A DNA stretch of 64,000 nt from NCBI RefSeq assembly GCF_020829645.1, contig NZ_JAIVFS010000027.1, positions 34,502-98,501 on the forward strand. Direction: 5' to 3'. This stretch comes from Nostoc mirabile CHAB5784 (GTDB taxonomy: Bacteria > Cyanobacteriota > Cyanobacteriia > Cyanobacteriales > Nostocaceae). Within the stretch, counting starts at the first letter, position 1. Every line of letters starts with the position of its first letter. The notes under the pieces are model-generated. The model saw nothing but the letters and a program-made list of their open reading frames with translations. It ran no database searches and had not been told where the DNA came from. The position numbers and the translations under genes are program-made. This document shows positions 1 to 8,562 of the stretch, in pieces.

Positions 1-361
1 GCGAGAAATGGGCTTAGAATTGCATACTATTTCGGAGTTCAGTAGTGAAGGGCCACTACGGAATGATGGACAGAAGCCGGATGTAGCAGCACCAGGAGCA
101 ATGATTATTTCTACCCTTTCCGCCGATGCAAATTTTGACCGCTCATCGATGATTAATTCTAAGTTTGTGGTGCAGGCTGGTACGAGTATGGCGACACCCT
201 TTGTTAGTGGATTAGTGGCACTGCTGTTGCAGCGAGATCCTAAACTTGATCCGGCTGCTGTGAAAGACTTGCTACGTAAAAATAGTGCAATTCCTGGAAA
301 ACCCCCAGGCACCTTTGATGAGAAATGGGGTTATGGAGTGATTAACGCTTTGAATCTGTAA
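1..361 (+). CDS. S8 family serine peptidase (subtilisin-like), C-terminal part only
   Basis: The reading frame is open from the left window edge, so this is the end of a longer gene. The visible ~119 residues carry the hallmark GTSMATPFVSG block with the nucleophile serine. Upstream of it is a DVAAPG segment, both typical of the subtilase catalytic domain's C-terminal half. The Asp and His of the catalytic triad must lie outside the window. The protein ends shortly after the domain (GYGVINA), as in short secreted or cytosolic subtilases. The next gene on the same strand encodes a small protein resembling a subtilase propeptide/I9 inhibitor, so the two may be functionally paired. An ATG at 8 is internal and not the real start. 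Confidence 0.9.
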   Translation, partial: REMGLELHTISEFSSEGPLRNDGQKPDVAAPGAMIISTLSADANFDRSSMINSKFVVQAGTSMATPFVSGLVALLLQRDPKLDPAAVKDLLRKNSAIPGKPPGTFDEKWGYGVINALNL

Positions 362-431
362 TTAGACTGAGAAAGGTAGATATTATTTCTGTACAAGGGT
401 AGGCAATAAAAACCTATAAATTTGATAAGTT

Positions 432-626
432 AGGGTAGACAGAAATTAAACCTCTTGCGAAAATCCTTGATCCGCCAGGGACTCAAGTCCCTCTCTTATA
501 GCAAAAGTCCGTTTAAACGGACTAAAATTATTGTTATTAGTCGGTTTAAACCGACTTGAGCTATTAGCCCGAAAATAAATTTTCGGGCGGATGTTCGACT
601 TTTGCAAGAGGTCTATTGTCTACCCT
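432..626. repeat. Inverted-repeat element between S8 peptidase and I9-like gene
   Basis: Outer arms AGGGTAGACA...CCTCTTGC (432-458) are mirrored at 601-626 with small indels. Inside are nested palindromes (AGTCCGTTTAAACGGACT, AGTCGGTTTAAACCGACT, CCCGAAAATAAATTTTCGGG) of the type scattered through Nostocales genomes. No clear target-site duplication was found. It fills nearly all of the 280-bp gap and ends about 20 bp before the start codon of the next gene. Confidence 0.65.
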
Positions 627-645
627 CTTTACCAAGGAGTTGCTG

Positions 646-945
646 ATGAATTATCAGAAACTAGATGCCGCTCTTGCTACAGTGCTGAATGATGTTCAAG
701 ATTCAGAAGAAACCAGTTTGGCAGTTTTCATCCACACTGAACCAATTTTAAACTCTGCTGCAACTGCTGTTTTAGAGAGTTTTGGTGTCAATGGTGTTAG
801 CAGTGGCAAAGATATTTTCACGGCAACACTGTCACCAAATGCCATTTCCCAGTTGTCAGAGCAACCTTGGGTGAAGTCTTTGAAGCGATCGCAGCAATTA
901 GGTTTGGTTAATAGGAGAATAAATACACCGAAGTTGGGTGTTTAA
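646..945 (+). CDS. Small protein resembling an S8 propeptide / I9-type inhibitor
   Basis: 99 residues. The ATG at 646 is preferred over the upstream TTG at 616 because AAGGAG sits at 634-639, seven bases before it. The pattern, a beta strand (LAVFIHT), a helix, a GV..VSSGKDIFTATLSP strand pair, then AISQLSEQPWVKSLKRS, resembles the ferredoxin-like fold of subtilase propeptides, where a final helix is followed by the 'W(V/I)xxL' segment. It lies just downstream of an S8 peptidase gene, so a stand-alone inhibitor or chaperone of that peptidase is plausible. This is inferred from pattern only. Its last 14 codons (LVNRRINTPKLGV and stop) are duplicated at 4446-4489. Confidence 0.6.
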   Translation: MNYQKLDAALATVLNDVQDSEETSLAVFIHTEPILNSAATAVLESFGVNGVSSGKDIFTATLSPNAISQLSEQPWVKSLKRSQQLGLVNRRINTPKLGV

Positions 946-988
946 TGGGCATTGTCTAATCCTACAATGTGCGAATAATTTTTTGCTG

Positions 989-1173
989 TTACTGTAAATC
1001 AGGTTTTGGTTTTTCTGGAAACTTACACTTCACCTCAATTTCCAGATTACTTTCAGCAGAACATTCGGTAATGTAAGGAATACCTGCTTTACCACGTAGC
1101 TTAATGCCAAATTTAAGTCTTACCTCCTCAATCTCAGCAGTATTGAGTCTTTAAAAGCACTAAAAGCATAGAT
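989..1173 (-). pseudogene. Remnant of a Trypco1-domain gene (copy of 4533-4904)
   Basis: Bases 902-1173 match 4446-4718 closely (offset 3544). They therefore contain the C-terminal half of the intact Trypco1 gene at 4533-4904, in the same minus orientation. One base is missing in the run around 1146, which shifts the frame, and the 5' half of the gene is absent. The sequence then jumps directly to a piece of the caspase gene. It is a non-functional relic of a duplicated cassette. Confidence 0.85.
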
Positions 1174-1174
1174 T

Positions 1175-1285
1175 GATTACTCTAGTTACTTATCCCCAAT
1201 TAGACATTCCTAAAGGCGAAAAAATTGCTTTCAATCAGGAAAATCCTTATCGGGGACTTTATGCTTTTGAATCAGAACAAGCGCA
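1175..1285 (+). pseudogene. Remnant of the caspase-STAND gene (copy of 5793-5903)
   Basis: 111 bases match 5793-5903 inside the large caspase gene (the linker around residues 249-285, encoding ...VTYPQLD and the ENPYRGLYAFE segment ahead of the NTPase). The match stops abruptly at GCGCA, after which the sequence is unrelated. Together with the adjoining Trypco1 relic it marks a second copy that lost about 1.07 kb between the points equivalent to 4718 and 5793. The junction shows only GAT microhomology. Confidence 0.85.
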
Positions 1286-1343
1286 GGATTAACCTGCCTG
1301 TGCGCTTGTACTTTCTATTGTAGCAACGCCAGCTCATAGATAT

Positions 1344-3263
1344 CTAGACCTTCTGCTGCTGTAATTTTTTTGACAGAATTGTAAAGCGAACTTCTTCGCG
1401 TTTTTCCCCCATGACATCAATATAGTAACGTTCCGGTGATAATACTGCTTGGATTTGCTTTTTCTCGATGATCCATGAGAGATAATTGAGCGCAATCTGC
1501 CTTTGTTCGGTACGTAGTCTGTCAGAAACTGCCTCTGTTTGAAGGTTGTTCGCCCAAGCAATCTTATCCTCAAGTTCCAGTGGTGGCAGTTCTTCGATTC
1601 CCACATCTTGCGGTGGGGTAACCAGCAGAAACTCCAGAAACTCCTCGAAGCCAACAAACGCTAGTTGACAAATTAGCTGCTGACTAAATTTTCCCCAGAA
1701 ATAGCCACTGTGAACATCTGGTGTATTGCTACGATAATATACCCAACCGAGTTGCAGGTACTCTAAAAGAGTTAAGGGCGAGGTTTGTTTGTCCAGAATC
1801 ATGACGTAGCGATCGCGATTGGGTGCATTAGCATAATCTGTTCGGTCTTTATATTCAGTACAATCAAAGTAAGTAAATAAGTCAGCCAACGACTCCTGAT
1901 CTTTAATTGCTGTGGCAACTGTGGACTGATATTCTTGGTTAGCTGGATCTAATCCCTGGTTTCGCATTTTATTCAAAACATTAATTTCTAAATAATTAAG
2001 TAATGAACTAATCTCATGTAACGGCTTGCGTAAGTTCTGATCCTTCCAGTTGACAATTCCATACTTACTCTGCAATTGCCCTCTTACCTTGTTTGACTTA
2101 CTGCTGTGATAGCTATTGGAACGAACAGTAACATTACCCAGCCGATACCCTTGTGTTCGGGTCTTAGCTGGAAAGGAAAAGTAATTAGCAGCCGTAGAAG
2201 CAAGACGTAGGGCTAAATCCCCTTCGTTACTGAATAGATACGCCTCTTCAAATCTTCGTAACGATGACCGTAAAAAATTGGATCTTCCAGAAGTAATTGC
2301 CAGTAGAGGAATATCTGGTGCAACAAGAATTAAGCGACCTAAACTAAAAACCTGCCCAATTCGCGAAGGGGGTATTTTCCCTTTCCCAGCTTTTTGGTCA
2401 TTGATGTTGCCTATAGAATTAGGGTCAAAGACATCAGAGAGAATTCGGACTGCTTGTGTAGTTACCTGACTACCCAAACTATGCCCAATGAAAGAGAGTT
2501 TAATCGGGTGTTGTTTCCAATAGTTTTCAGCCTTCTCCTCCGATTGAACTTCCTGAAGGCAGCATTCTATCAAACCTTTATCTAGTTGGCGAATCAGTTC
2601 AACCAAATCGTGAACTCCGTAGTTGATTGCTCGATAAGAGTCACGAAAATATACAATTACGCGCAAAATAATCAGGCTAAAAACAATACCAAATCCGAAT
2701 GTTCCCAAAATAATCGGAACAACGAGGATTGGGGAAGATAACCAGAAAAACAGCAACACACATGCGATCGCCACAATTAAGCTTCCCCCTAGCAGAACCT
2801 TCAGTAGAAAGGGTAAAGTACTTAGGGAAGTAGTAATATTTTGGCCTGTAATAGTTTCCGAAGGCCAGCGATAACCAAGAAACACTAAACTATCTGACTT
2901 TTGAGAAATTAAGGTATCACTCTTGATACACTTACAGAGTTTTTGATAGTTTTTCCAAATTCCATCTGTGATCGCCTCATTGGTTACGGGTAATGTATTT
3001 AAATCAATATCTGCACCTCCTGTGTTGTATCCATGAATAGCAATTACCACCCCTAGATCGTCAGAATTTTTGGGGTAATTTTTACTTTTTGCATAAAGGA
3101 GATCAACTATCGTTTGAATGGTTGGGCGCGTATTATCTTCTTTAATATCCTGTAAATCTTCAACGTTCGCTCGTGCTGTACTGCGGATCAGGTATCCTGG
3201 AATACTTTGGTGTTCTGGAGCGCTGTTCGGCTCAATAAACAAGTTATCTACTAAAATATCCAT
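1344..3263 (-). CDS. Membrane-anchored alpha/beta hydrolase (lipase/esterase-like)
   Basis: 639 residues. HGYNTGG near residue 77 fits the oxyanion-hole loop and GHSLGS near 258-263 is the nucleophile elbow of a serine hydrolase. Between them (about 148-205) are two strongly hydrophobic segments, so the catalytic domain is interrupted by a membrane hairpin. The C-terminal ~270 residues are an uncharacterised extension. The ATG at 3263 has AGAGG seven bases upstream. It lies between two copies of the Trypco1/caspase cassette, and lipase-like effectors are a recurrent type in bacterial conflict systems. The substrate is unknown, and assignment to a named family (a DUF900-like hydrolase is one possibility) is not certain. 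Confidence 0.75.
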   Translation of the reverse strand: MDILVDNLFIEPNSAPEHQSIPGYLIRSTARANVEDLQDIKEDNTRPTIQTIVDLLYAKSKNYPKNSDDLGVVIAIHGYNTGGADIDLNTLPVTNEAITDGIWKNYQKLCKCIKSDTLISQKSDSLVFLGYRWPSETITGQNITTSLSTLPFLLKVLLGGSLIVAIACVLLFFWLSSPILVVPIILGTFGFGIVFSLIILRVIVYFRDSYRAINYGVHDLVELIRQLDKGLIECCLQEVQSEEKAENYWKQHPIKLSFIGHSLGSQVTTQAVRILSDVFDPNSIGNINDQKAGKGKIPPSRIGQVFSLGRLILVAPDIPLLAITSGRSNFLRSSLRRFEEAYLFSNEGDLALRLASTAANYFSFPAKTRTQGYRLGNVTVRSNSYHSSKSNKVRGQLQSKYGIVNWKDQNLRKPLHEISSLLNYLEINVLNKMRNQGLDPANQEYQSTVATAIKDQESLADLFTYFDCTEYKDRTDYANAPNRDRYVMILDKQTSPLTLLEYLQLGWVYYRSNTPDVHSGYFWGKFSQQLICQLAFVGFEEFLEFLLVTPPQDVGIEELPPLELEDKIAWANNLQTEAVSDRLRTEQRQIALNYLSWIIEKKQIQAVLSPERYYIDVMGEKREEVRFTILSKKLQQQKV

Positions 3264-3271
3264 ACACTACC

Positions 3272-3401
3272 TCTTATAGCAATCCTAAATGATTCTATAG
3301 CAATCCTAAATGAGTTGTGAACAGTACGTTCTGTAGGATGTCTTATTCATAAGCCTTCCCTATTTTTCTCTGCTAAAATCTAAAATCGGATTGCTATAAG
3401 C
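3272..3401. repeat. Short inverted-repeat element with CTTATAGCAATCC ends
   Basis: CTTATAGCAATCC at the left is mirrored by GGATTGCTATAAG at 3389-3401. The left arm (TATAGCAATCCTAAATGA) is repeated in direct orientation within a few bases. It is non-coding, immediately upstream of the alpha/beta hydrolase gene, and resembles dispersed cyanobacterial hairpin elements. Confidence 0.5.
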
Positions 3402-3514
3402 GCCTCTTCAAAAAGAAATGGTATGAGCATTATAAGATAGTTTAGCGTCACAGAAACCATAGCAAAATATGTGTTTACTAAATTAAACACAACATAAGAG
3501 GAATAGAGAATAAA

Positions 3515-3740
3515 AAACTCCACGCCACTTGCGGGATGGAGTTTTTGGGCATGGGGAAGAAACTAGCAATGCTCAATACTTCGGCTTACCTCGGCTCCGC
3601 TCGGCACAAGTCGCGGTTCCTGAGCGTAGTCGTTGGCGCAGCCTCTCGTAGAGAAGGGCAGTACAAGTGCCCAATGCCCCAAGCGACGGGGCGACTATCC
3701 CTCTCCACGCCACTTGCGGGATGGAGTTTCCCGTCGCTTT
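3515..3740. repeat. Duplicated hairpin and dispersed repeat block
   Basis: A hairpin-forming stretch ACTCCACGCCACTTGCGGGA followed by TGGAGTTT occurs at about 3518-3545 and again near 3701-3728. The 155 bases between them are dispersed-repeat sequence (GGCTCCGCTCGGC, CGCAGCCTCTCGTAGAGAAG). The first hairpin is followed by five Ts and could terminate transcription. Open frames crossing this block on both strands have no homology-like pattern and are not called. Confidence 0.55.
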
Positions 3741-3889
3741 CAATGAAGAAAATATTGATAAAAATAATATGTTTAATCTTGATAAGCTGTTGCGCCTTCA
3801 ATTTGCACTAATATTTTTTTCAATATGATTGTGGGGTGGGCATCTTGCCCGCCCTGATAATGCAAGTTGTATACGTAACAGCTTAAAAG

Positions 3890-4141
3890 CTTGAAGGTAG
3901 ACCGCTCCCGCTTGAAGGTAGACCGCTCCCGTTTGAATGTAGACCGCTCCCGCTTGAATGTAGACCGCTCCCGTTTGAAGGTAGACCGCTCCCGTTTGAA
4001 GGTAGACCGCTCCCGCTTGAAGGTAGACCGCTCCCGCTTGAATGTAGACCGCTCCCGCTTGAAGGTAGACCGCTCCCGCTTGAAGGTAGACCGCTCCCGC
4101 TTGAAGGTAGACCGCTCCCGCTTGAATGTAGACCGCTCCCG
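3890..4141. repeat. Minisatellite 1: twelve 21-bp units
   Basis: Twelve head-to-tail copies of a 21-base unit, consensus CTTGAAGGTAGACCGCTCCC plus G, with variation limited to C/T at base 1-2 and GG/TG at bases 7-8. A broken thirteenth copy follows. Because 21 is divisible by three, four different reading frames stay open over it, giving spurious repeat 'proteins'. Nothing argues that any is translated. It lies about 0.9 kb upstream of the caspase gene. Confidence 0.95.
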
Positions 4142-4445
4142 CTTGTTGGAGAGTGCATAGACGCAAAGCAATTCAATTTATTAGTAAATATTGCTGCGTA
4201 GGCAAAACCTAGCAGGCGATCGCACTTTGCCCAAAACTATAATACTGCATCCTTGTGTCTTCCTATCCCCACGTCTTGAATAGTACGGGCAAATTGAGAG
4301 CATCCCAATTTTGCACAAAGGTGTTTGTCATTGCGAGTTGGATTTGGCAATATACGGGAACGCCAATATTCATGGTCAAGCGACAATACCCAGTGGATGC
4401 ACTCATGGTATGCGCTTTAATGTTCCTTTGAATCAAATAGGCATA
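4142..4445. other. Intergenic stretch without recognised gene
   Basis: About 300 bases between the minisatellite and the duplicated cassette. One HIP1-like site (GGCGATCGCAC) is present. No open frame with a convincing start and no clear RNA gene was seen. Confidence 0.5.
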
Positions 4446-4489
4446 GTTTGGTTAATAGGAGAATAAATACACCGAAGTTAGGTGTTTAA
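4446..4489 (+). pseudogene. Duplicated 3' end of the I9-like gene
   Basis: Repeats the last 14 codons and stop of the gene at 646-945, without anything upstream. It marks the left break of the larger duplication: copy A (902-1285) retains the whole I9-like gene but lost the middle of the cassette. Copy B (from 4446) retains the full Trypco1 and caspase genes but only this tail. Confidence 0.85.
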
Positions 4490-4532
4490 TGGGCATTACC
4501 TAACCCTATAATGTGCAGATAATTTTTTGCTA

Positions 4533-4904
4533 TTACTGTGAATCAGGTTTTGGTTTTTCTGGAAACTTACACTTCACCTCAATTTCCAGATTACTTTCAG
4601 CAGAGCCTTCGGTAATGTAAGGAATACCTGCCTTACCACCCAGCTTAATGCCAAATTTAAGTCTTACTTCCTCAATCTCAGCAGTATTGAAGTCTTTAAA
4701 AGCACTTAGAGCATAGATAGTATAAGAGCGAATCATTTGACGAGCTTGTTGCATCCGAGCGATCGCATCTGCTCGCACATCCTTGTATTCTATGCCATCA
4801 TCTTCCTCGTCAATTTCCTGAGTTATTTCGGTGGCTGTGACGTTAATCTCAATCTGCTCAATCTCCCCATCTGCTTGGAAAAAGAGTTGCTGTACTTCTG
4901 ACAT
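4533..4904 (-). CDS. Trypco1 (trypsin-co-occurring domain 1) protein
   Basis: 123 residues, no membrane segment. The C-terminal half reads EEVRLKFGIKLGGKAG followed by a SAESNLEIEVKCKF strand. This is the typical Trypco1 signature, in which a conserved (F/V)G(I/L)K(L/F) strand leads to a small-residue turn and a final beta strand. The family is named for genomic association with trypsin-like and caspase-like proteases in predicted conflict systems. It is divergently transcribed from the caspase-STAND-WD40 gene with a 145-bp shared promoter region, which supports a joint role. Its molecular activity is not established, and an accessory role beside the protease is inference. Confidence 0.8.
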   Translation of the reverse strand: MSEVQQLFFQADGEIEQIEINVTATEITQEIDEEDDGIEYKDVRADAIARMQQARQMIRSYTIYALSAFKDFNTAEIEEVRLKFGIKLGGKAGIPYITEGSAESNLEIEVKCKFPEKPKPDSQ

Positions 4905-5049
4905 GGGCTACCTCGGTTAAATTTTTGTATCGTGTCTGAAAAATTTCAGCTTGCTTGCGGAAAAATAACAGATGGTGTTGTTTCTAGTAACACAGCCATC
5001 ATTGTGTCTGTCAAGATTATCCCGCATTTACCAACCCAAGGTGTGTTAA
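4905..5049. promoter_or_regulatory. Divergent promoter region of Trypco1 and caspase genes
   Basis: 145 bases separate the two start codons. No textbook -10/-35 pair or ribosome-binding site is obvious before ATG 5050 (upstream bases are AAGGTGTGTTAA; AAGG is at about 5038-5041). The arrangement implies shared control of the two genes. Confidence 0.4.
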
Positions 5050-8000
5050 ATGGCACGATACGCGCTTGTTATTGGCATCGCCGAGTATCTTAGCCCATCA
5101 TTAGCGCGTTTGTCGAAGACTACAAATGATGCTGAGGCGATCGCGCAACTATTAGAGCAATATGGTGATTTTCAGTCTGTGCAAAGACTACCACAGCGCT
5201 GGAATAAAGATAAAAACGGCTATGAAATGGCAGCGTCAAAAGTTACTGGCGCTCAACTTGGCCAAGATTTGAGAACATTCCTGCTAGAGCAAGCTGCTAA
5301 TAATGAAGCGCTGATTTATTTTAGCGGACACGGTTTTACTATTTCCGACAATTTGGGACAACAAAAGGGATATTTAGCAAGTTCCGATTGTCAGATTGAA
5401 TTTAAGGATAACGAAAATGTTGAACAAAAATATGGTATTCCCCTAGATAGCCTTAACGACTTAATTCGAGATTCGCAGTTGAGTAGTTTAGTGATGCTAC
5501 TCGATTGCTGTCATAGCGGAGATTTCTTAGAAAGACAATTAATAGAAAGAACTCTTAACGCTTTCAGTTCGCAAAAAGATTATTACTTAATTACAGCTTG
5601 TCGTGGCTTTGAACGCGCCGGAGTGATTAAAAGTGAAGAATATAGTATTTTCACAGGTGCAGTTGTTAAGGGATTGGCGGTAGAAAATGTAGGTAGTAGT
5701 AGGCGAATTAGTGGCGATCGCTTGTTTGATTTTGTCAGCAACGAACTTAAAGGTTCGGTACAGGAGCCGATTCGCATGGGTTGGGGACGTTCGATTACCC
5801 TAGTTACTTATCCCCAATTAGATATTACTACAGGTGAAAAAATTGCTTTCAATCAGGAAAATCCTTATCGGGGACTTTATGCTTTTGAATCAGAGCAAGC
5901 GCAATATTTTTGTGGACGAGATGAAGCAGTTCGTACCCTAATTTCGCGTTTAGCAGAGAGTCGGTTTTTGGCTGTAATTGGCTATTCAGGTAGTGGTAAA
6001 TCTTCCTTAGTAAAAGCAGGTTTGTTGCCGCAACTAAAAGGCGATCGCCTCCCAGGAAGCAGTCAATGGGCGATCGCATCTTTTACACCAGGAGAACACC
6101 CTTTAGGAAAATTAGTTGATATTTTAGCTCGACAACAACAGCAAAATCAGCCGCACTTATTGTTTATCGATCAGTTTGAAGAAGTATTTACACTTTGTCA
6201 AGACGATGAGGAACGCAAAGCTTTTATCCGCTTAGTAGCACAGGAAGTAAAAAACACTGGGGGAGAAAGCCGGATAATTTTGACAATTCGCGGTGATTTC
6301 TTAAATCGTTGTGCTGACTATATAGAAATTATTACTCTCATCAATAGGATTCCTCCCACATCATTCATCGTCACACCGATGTCTTTTACTGAGTTAGAAG
6401 AAGCAATAGAAAAACCAGCAAAATTACATGGTGTCACCTTTGAGCATGGTTTAGTTTCGCAAATTTCCGCTGATGTAGTCAACCGTCCGGGTGCATTACC
6501 TATACTGCAATACGCGCTCAAGGAATTATGGCGAGTTTGCATTGAAGAACCTGAATCGCCAGAACCGCTTTTAACTCGCAAAGGTTATGAAGAAATTGGT
6601 GGAGTTAAAGGAGCTTTAGATAAACGAGCGACAATTTTGTATCAAAGTTTAACAACTATAGATCAAGCCTTTGCGCGTCGCTTATTTATGGAATTGGTGC
6701 AGTTAGGTGAAGCTGGAGAAGTGACGCGGCGGCGTGCTAGCTGGGATAGATTAGAAGCAATTTCAGATTCTTCACAACAATTACAACGGGTTGTAGGATT
6801 GCTGGCAGGTTCTCAACAACGTTTGATTATCACTGATGAAAAGACAATAGAAGTTGCTCATGAAGCACTTTTATCTGAGTGGAAATTATTAAATACTTGG
6901 ATTTCTGAAAATCTGGAGAATATTCGTCTCAGTCGTTCTTTAGAAGAAGATTGTCAGGAATGGCAACAAAGGTTTAATAAATCAGATGAAGCACTATTGG
7001 CGGGTGCAAACTTGGCTGTAATTTCTGAGTGGGTGAATAAGACTCAGCCAAGACTTACGCCATTAGAAACAGAATTTTTGCATAAGAGTTTGGAGAGGCG
7101 CGATCGCCAAAATCGTGCAGAATTAGAGCAAGCCAAAAAACTCCAACAGCAAGCAGAAGCCAAAGCCAAAGCTGAATCACAAAGAACTAGATTTGCGATC
7201 GCTTCTGCAATACTTATAGTCTTATCTCTGGGATTGGGATTACGGCTGCAACAACGGATAGTAGAGAAGAAACAAGGGGATGCGATTGCTTCTGGAGCAT
7301 TAGTTGGAAAATCTGAGCTACTTTTAGCTACAGGGAATCAGCTTGAGGCAATGATCGCAAGTGTCCAAGCGCTCAAAGAGTTGCAGCGTTTGGGTGGAGA
7401 AAATTCTAAAGCACTCAATCAACTGAAAGTAGTAATTGACTCAGTGAAAGAGCATAATCGATTAGAAGGTCATAAAGATAAGGTTTGGGGTGTGAGTTTT
7501 AGTCCTGACGGGAAAATTGCCTCTGCTAGTTTCAACCAGCAAATCAAGATTTGGGATAAGAATGGCAAGTTATTATACGATCTGCCCGGACATAATAAGG
7601 GAGTTTGGAGTGTAAGATTTAGCCATAATGGTAAAATTTTAGCCTCTACAAGTCAAGATACAACGTTCAAACTTTGGAATATAGATGCGAAAGAAGATAA
7701 ACTAATAAAAAATTTTCAAGGTCATAATAATACTGTTTATGATGTTAGTTTTAGTCAAGATGATGAAATTATTGCTTCTGGCGATCGGGATGGAATCATA
7801 AAAGTTTGGCACACTGATATTCAAGAGAATCCACCTCAACCCCTTAACACATTAAATATCAAAGAATTACTTCAAAAGGAGAGATATGGTGTAAATCTAA
7901 GACATCGAGTTAACAGTCTAGACATTGACCCTAATGACAGTTCAAAAATTGCTTACGTCGGTGATGATGGTAGTGTCAGAATTTGGGATTGGAAAAAAAA

Positions 8001-8547
8001 TGATACTCCCCCAGGAAAGATTGGTACACATGGTCAAGAGGATTTGCACATAGTTAGATACAGTTTAAAGAGAAAAAATTTGCTGGCTTCTGCCGGCGCT
8101 AAGGGTAATATATTTATTTGGAATACTAAAAATCCACAGAAAAAACCGATAGCAATAATCCAGAATGCTCACGAAAACATAATATACGGCTTAGATTTTA
8201 GTCCTGATGGTAAAATGCTCGCTTCTGGCGGTACTGATGAAACTGTAAAGGTTTGGGATGTAGATAAAGCTATTAATGGAGAAAGTTCTTTAATAGCAAC
8301 TCTGAAAGCACACACTCAGCAAGTTAATCGGCTAGAGTTTAGTCGTGATGGCTATATAATTGCTTCTTCCAGTAATGATGGAACTGTAAGACTGTGGAAG
8401 TGGCAAAGCAGTTCTAGAACAGATGTTACCCCCGAAGTGGAAAACTTGTTAAAGTATAGCTGTAAATTCTTAGAAGAATATTTACAAACCAATAAAAATA
8501 TATCAGATTATTTGAATTACCAATCTGGTACATGCTCTTTTAACTAA
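5050..8547 (+). CDS. Caspase-like peptidase / nSTAND NTPase / WD40 protein
   Basis: 1165 residues. Residues 1-220 are a C14-type caspase domain with His in YFSGHG (~95) and the nucleophile Cys in LLDCCHSG (~153-154), so both catalytic residues are present. A CGRDEAV segment leads to a P-loop GYSGSGKSS (~310-318) and LLFIDQFEE Walker B of an nSTAND1-type NTPase. One hydrophobic helix lies near 714-733. A C-terminal propeller from ~802 contains seven WD40 repeats. This matches the architecture of cyanobacterial caspase-STAND-WD40 proteins, thought to oligomerise on a trigger and activate the protease, possibly causing cell death. A fragment of the gene (5793-5903) is duplicated at 1175-1285. 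Confidence 0.92.
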   Translation: MARYALVIGIAEYLSPSLARLSKTTNDAEAIAQLLEQYGDFQSVQRLPQRWNKDKNGYEMAASKVTGAQLGQDLRTFLLEQAANNEALIYFSGHGFTISDNLGQQKGYLASSDCQIEFKDNENVEQKYGIPLDSLNDLIRDSQLSSLVMLLDCCHSGDFLERQLIERTLNAFSSQKDYYLITACRGFERAGVIKSEEYSIFTGAVVKGLAVENVGSSRRISGDRLFDFVSNELKGSVQEPIRMGWGRSITLVTYPQLDITTGEKIAFNQENPYRGLYAFESEQAQYFCGRDEAVRTLISRLAESRFLAVIGYSGSGKSSLVKAGLLPQLKGDRLPGSSQWAIASFTPGEHPLGKLVDILARQQQQNQPHLLFIDQFEEVFTLCQDDEERKAFIRLVAQEVKNTGGESRIILTIRGDFLNRCADYIEIITLINRIPPTSFIVTPMSFTELEEAIEKPAKLHGVTFEHGLVSQISADVVNRPGALPILQYALKELWRVCIEEPESPEPLLTRKGYEEIGGVKGALDKRATILYQSLTTIDQAFARRLFMELVQLGEAGEVTRRRASWDRLEAISDSSQQLQRVVGLLAGSQQRLIITDEKTIEVAHEALLSEWKLLNTWISENLENIRLSRSLEEDCQEWQQRFNKSDEALLAGANLAVISEWVNKTQPRLTPLETEFLHKSLERRDRQNRAELEQAKKLQQQAEAKAKAESQRTRFAIASAILIVLSLGLGLRLQQRIVEKKQGDAIASGALVGKSELLLATGNQLEAMIASVQALKELQRLGGENSKALNQLKVVIDSVKEHNRLEGHKDKVWGVSFSPDGKIASASFNQQIKIWDKNGKLLYDLPGHNKGVWSVRFSHNGKILASTSQDTTFKLWNIDAKEDKLIKNFQGHNNTVYDVSFSQDDEIIASGDRDGIIKVWHTDIQENPPQPLNTLNIKELLQKERYGVNLRHRVNSLDIDPNDSSKIAYVGDDGSVRIWDWKKNDTPPGKIGTHGQEDLHIVRYSLKRKNLLASAGAKGNIFIWNTKNPQKKPIAIIQNAHENIIYGLDFSPDGKMLASGGTDETVKVWDVDKAINGESSLIATLKAHTQQVNRLEFSRDGYIIASSSNDGTVRLWKWQSSSRTDVTPEVENLLKYSCKFLEEYLQTNKNISDYLNYQSGTCSFN

Positions 8548-8562
8548 AACTTAACAACTTAA

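Noticed and set aside
3536..3811. 91-residue plus-strand frame
   Set aside because: Made of dispersed repeat and hairpin sequence; the composition is not protein-like.
3890..4141. Possible CRISPR array
   Set aside because: Units are contiguous 21-mers without unique spacers and no cas genes are near.
3773..4176. Several overlapping repeat-rich open frames on both strands
   Set aside because: They are produced by the 21-bp minisatellite, which keeps all such frames open. There is no ribosome-binding site or family pattern.
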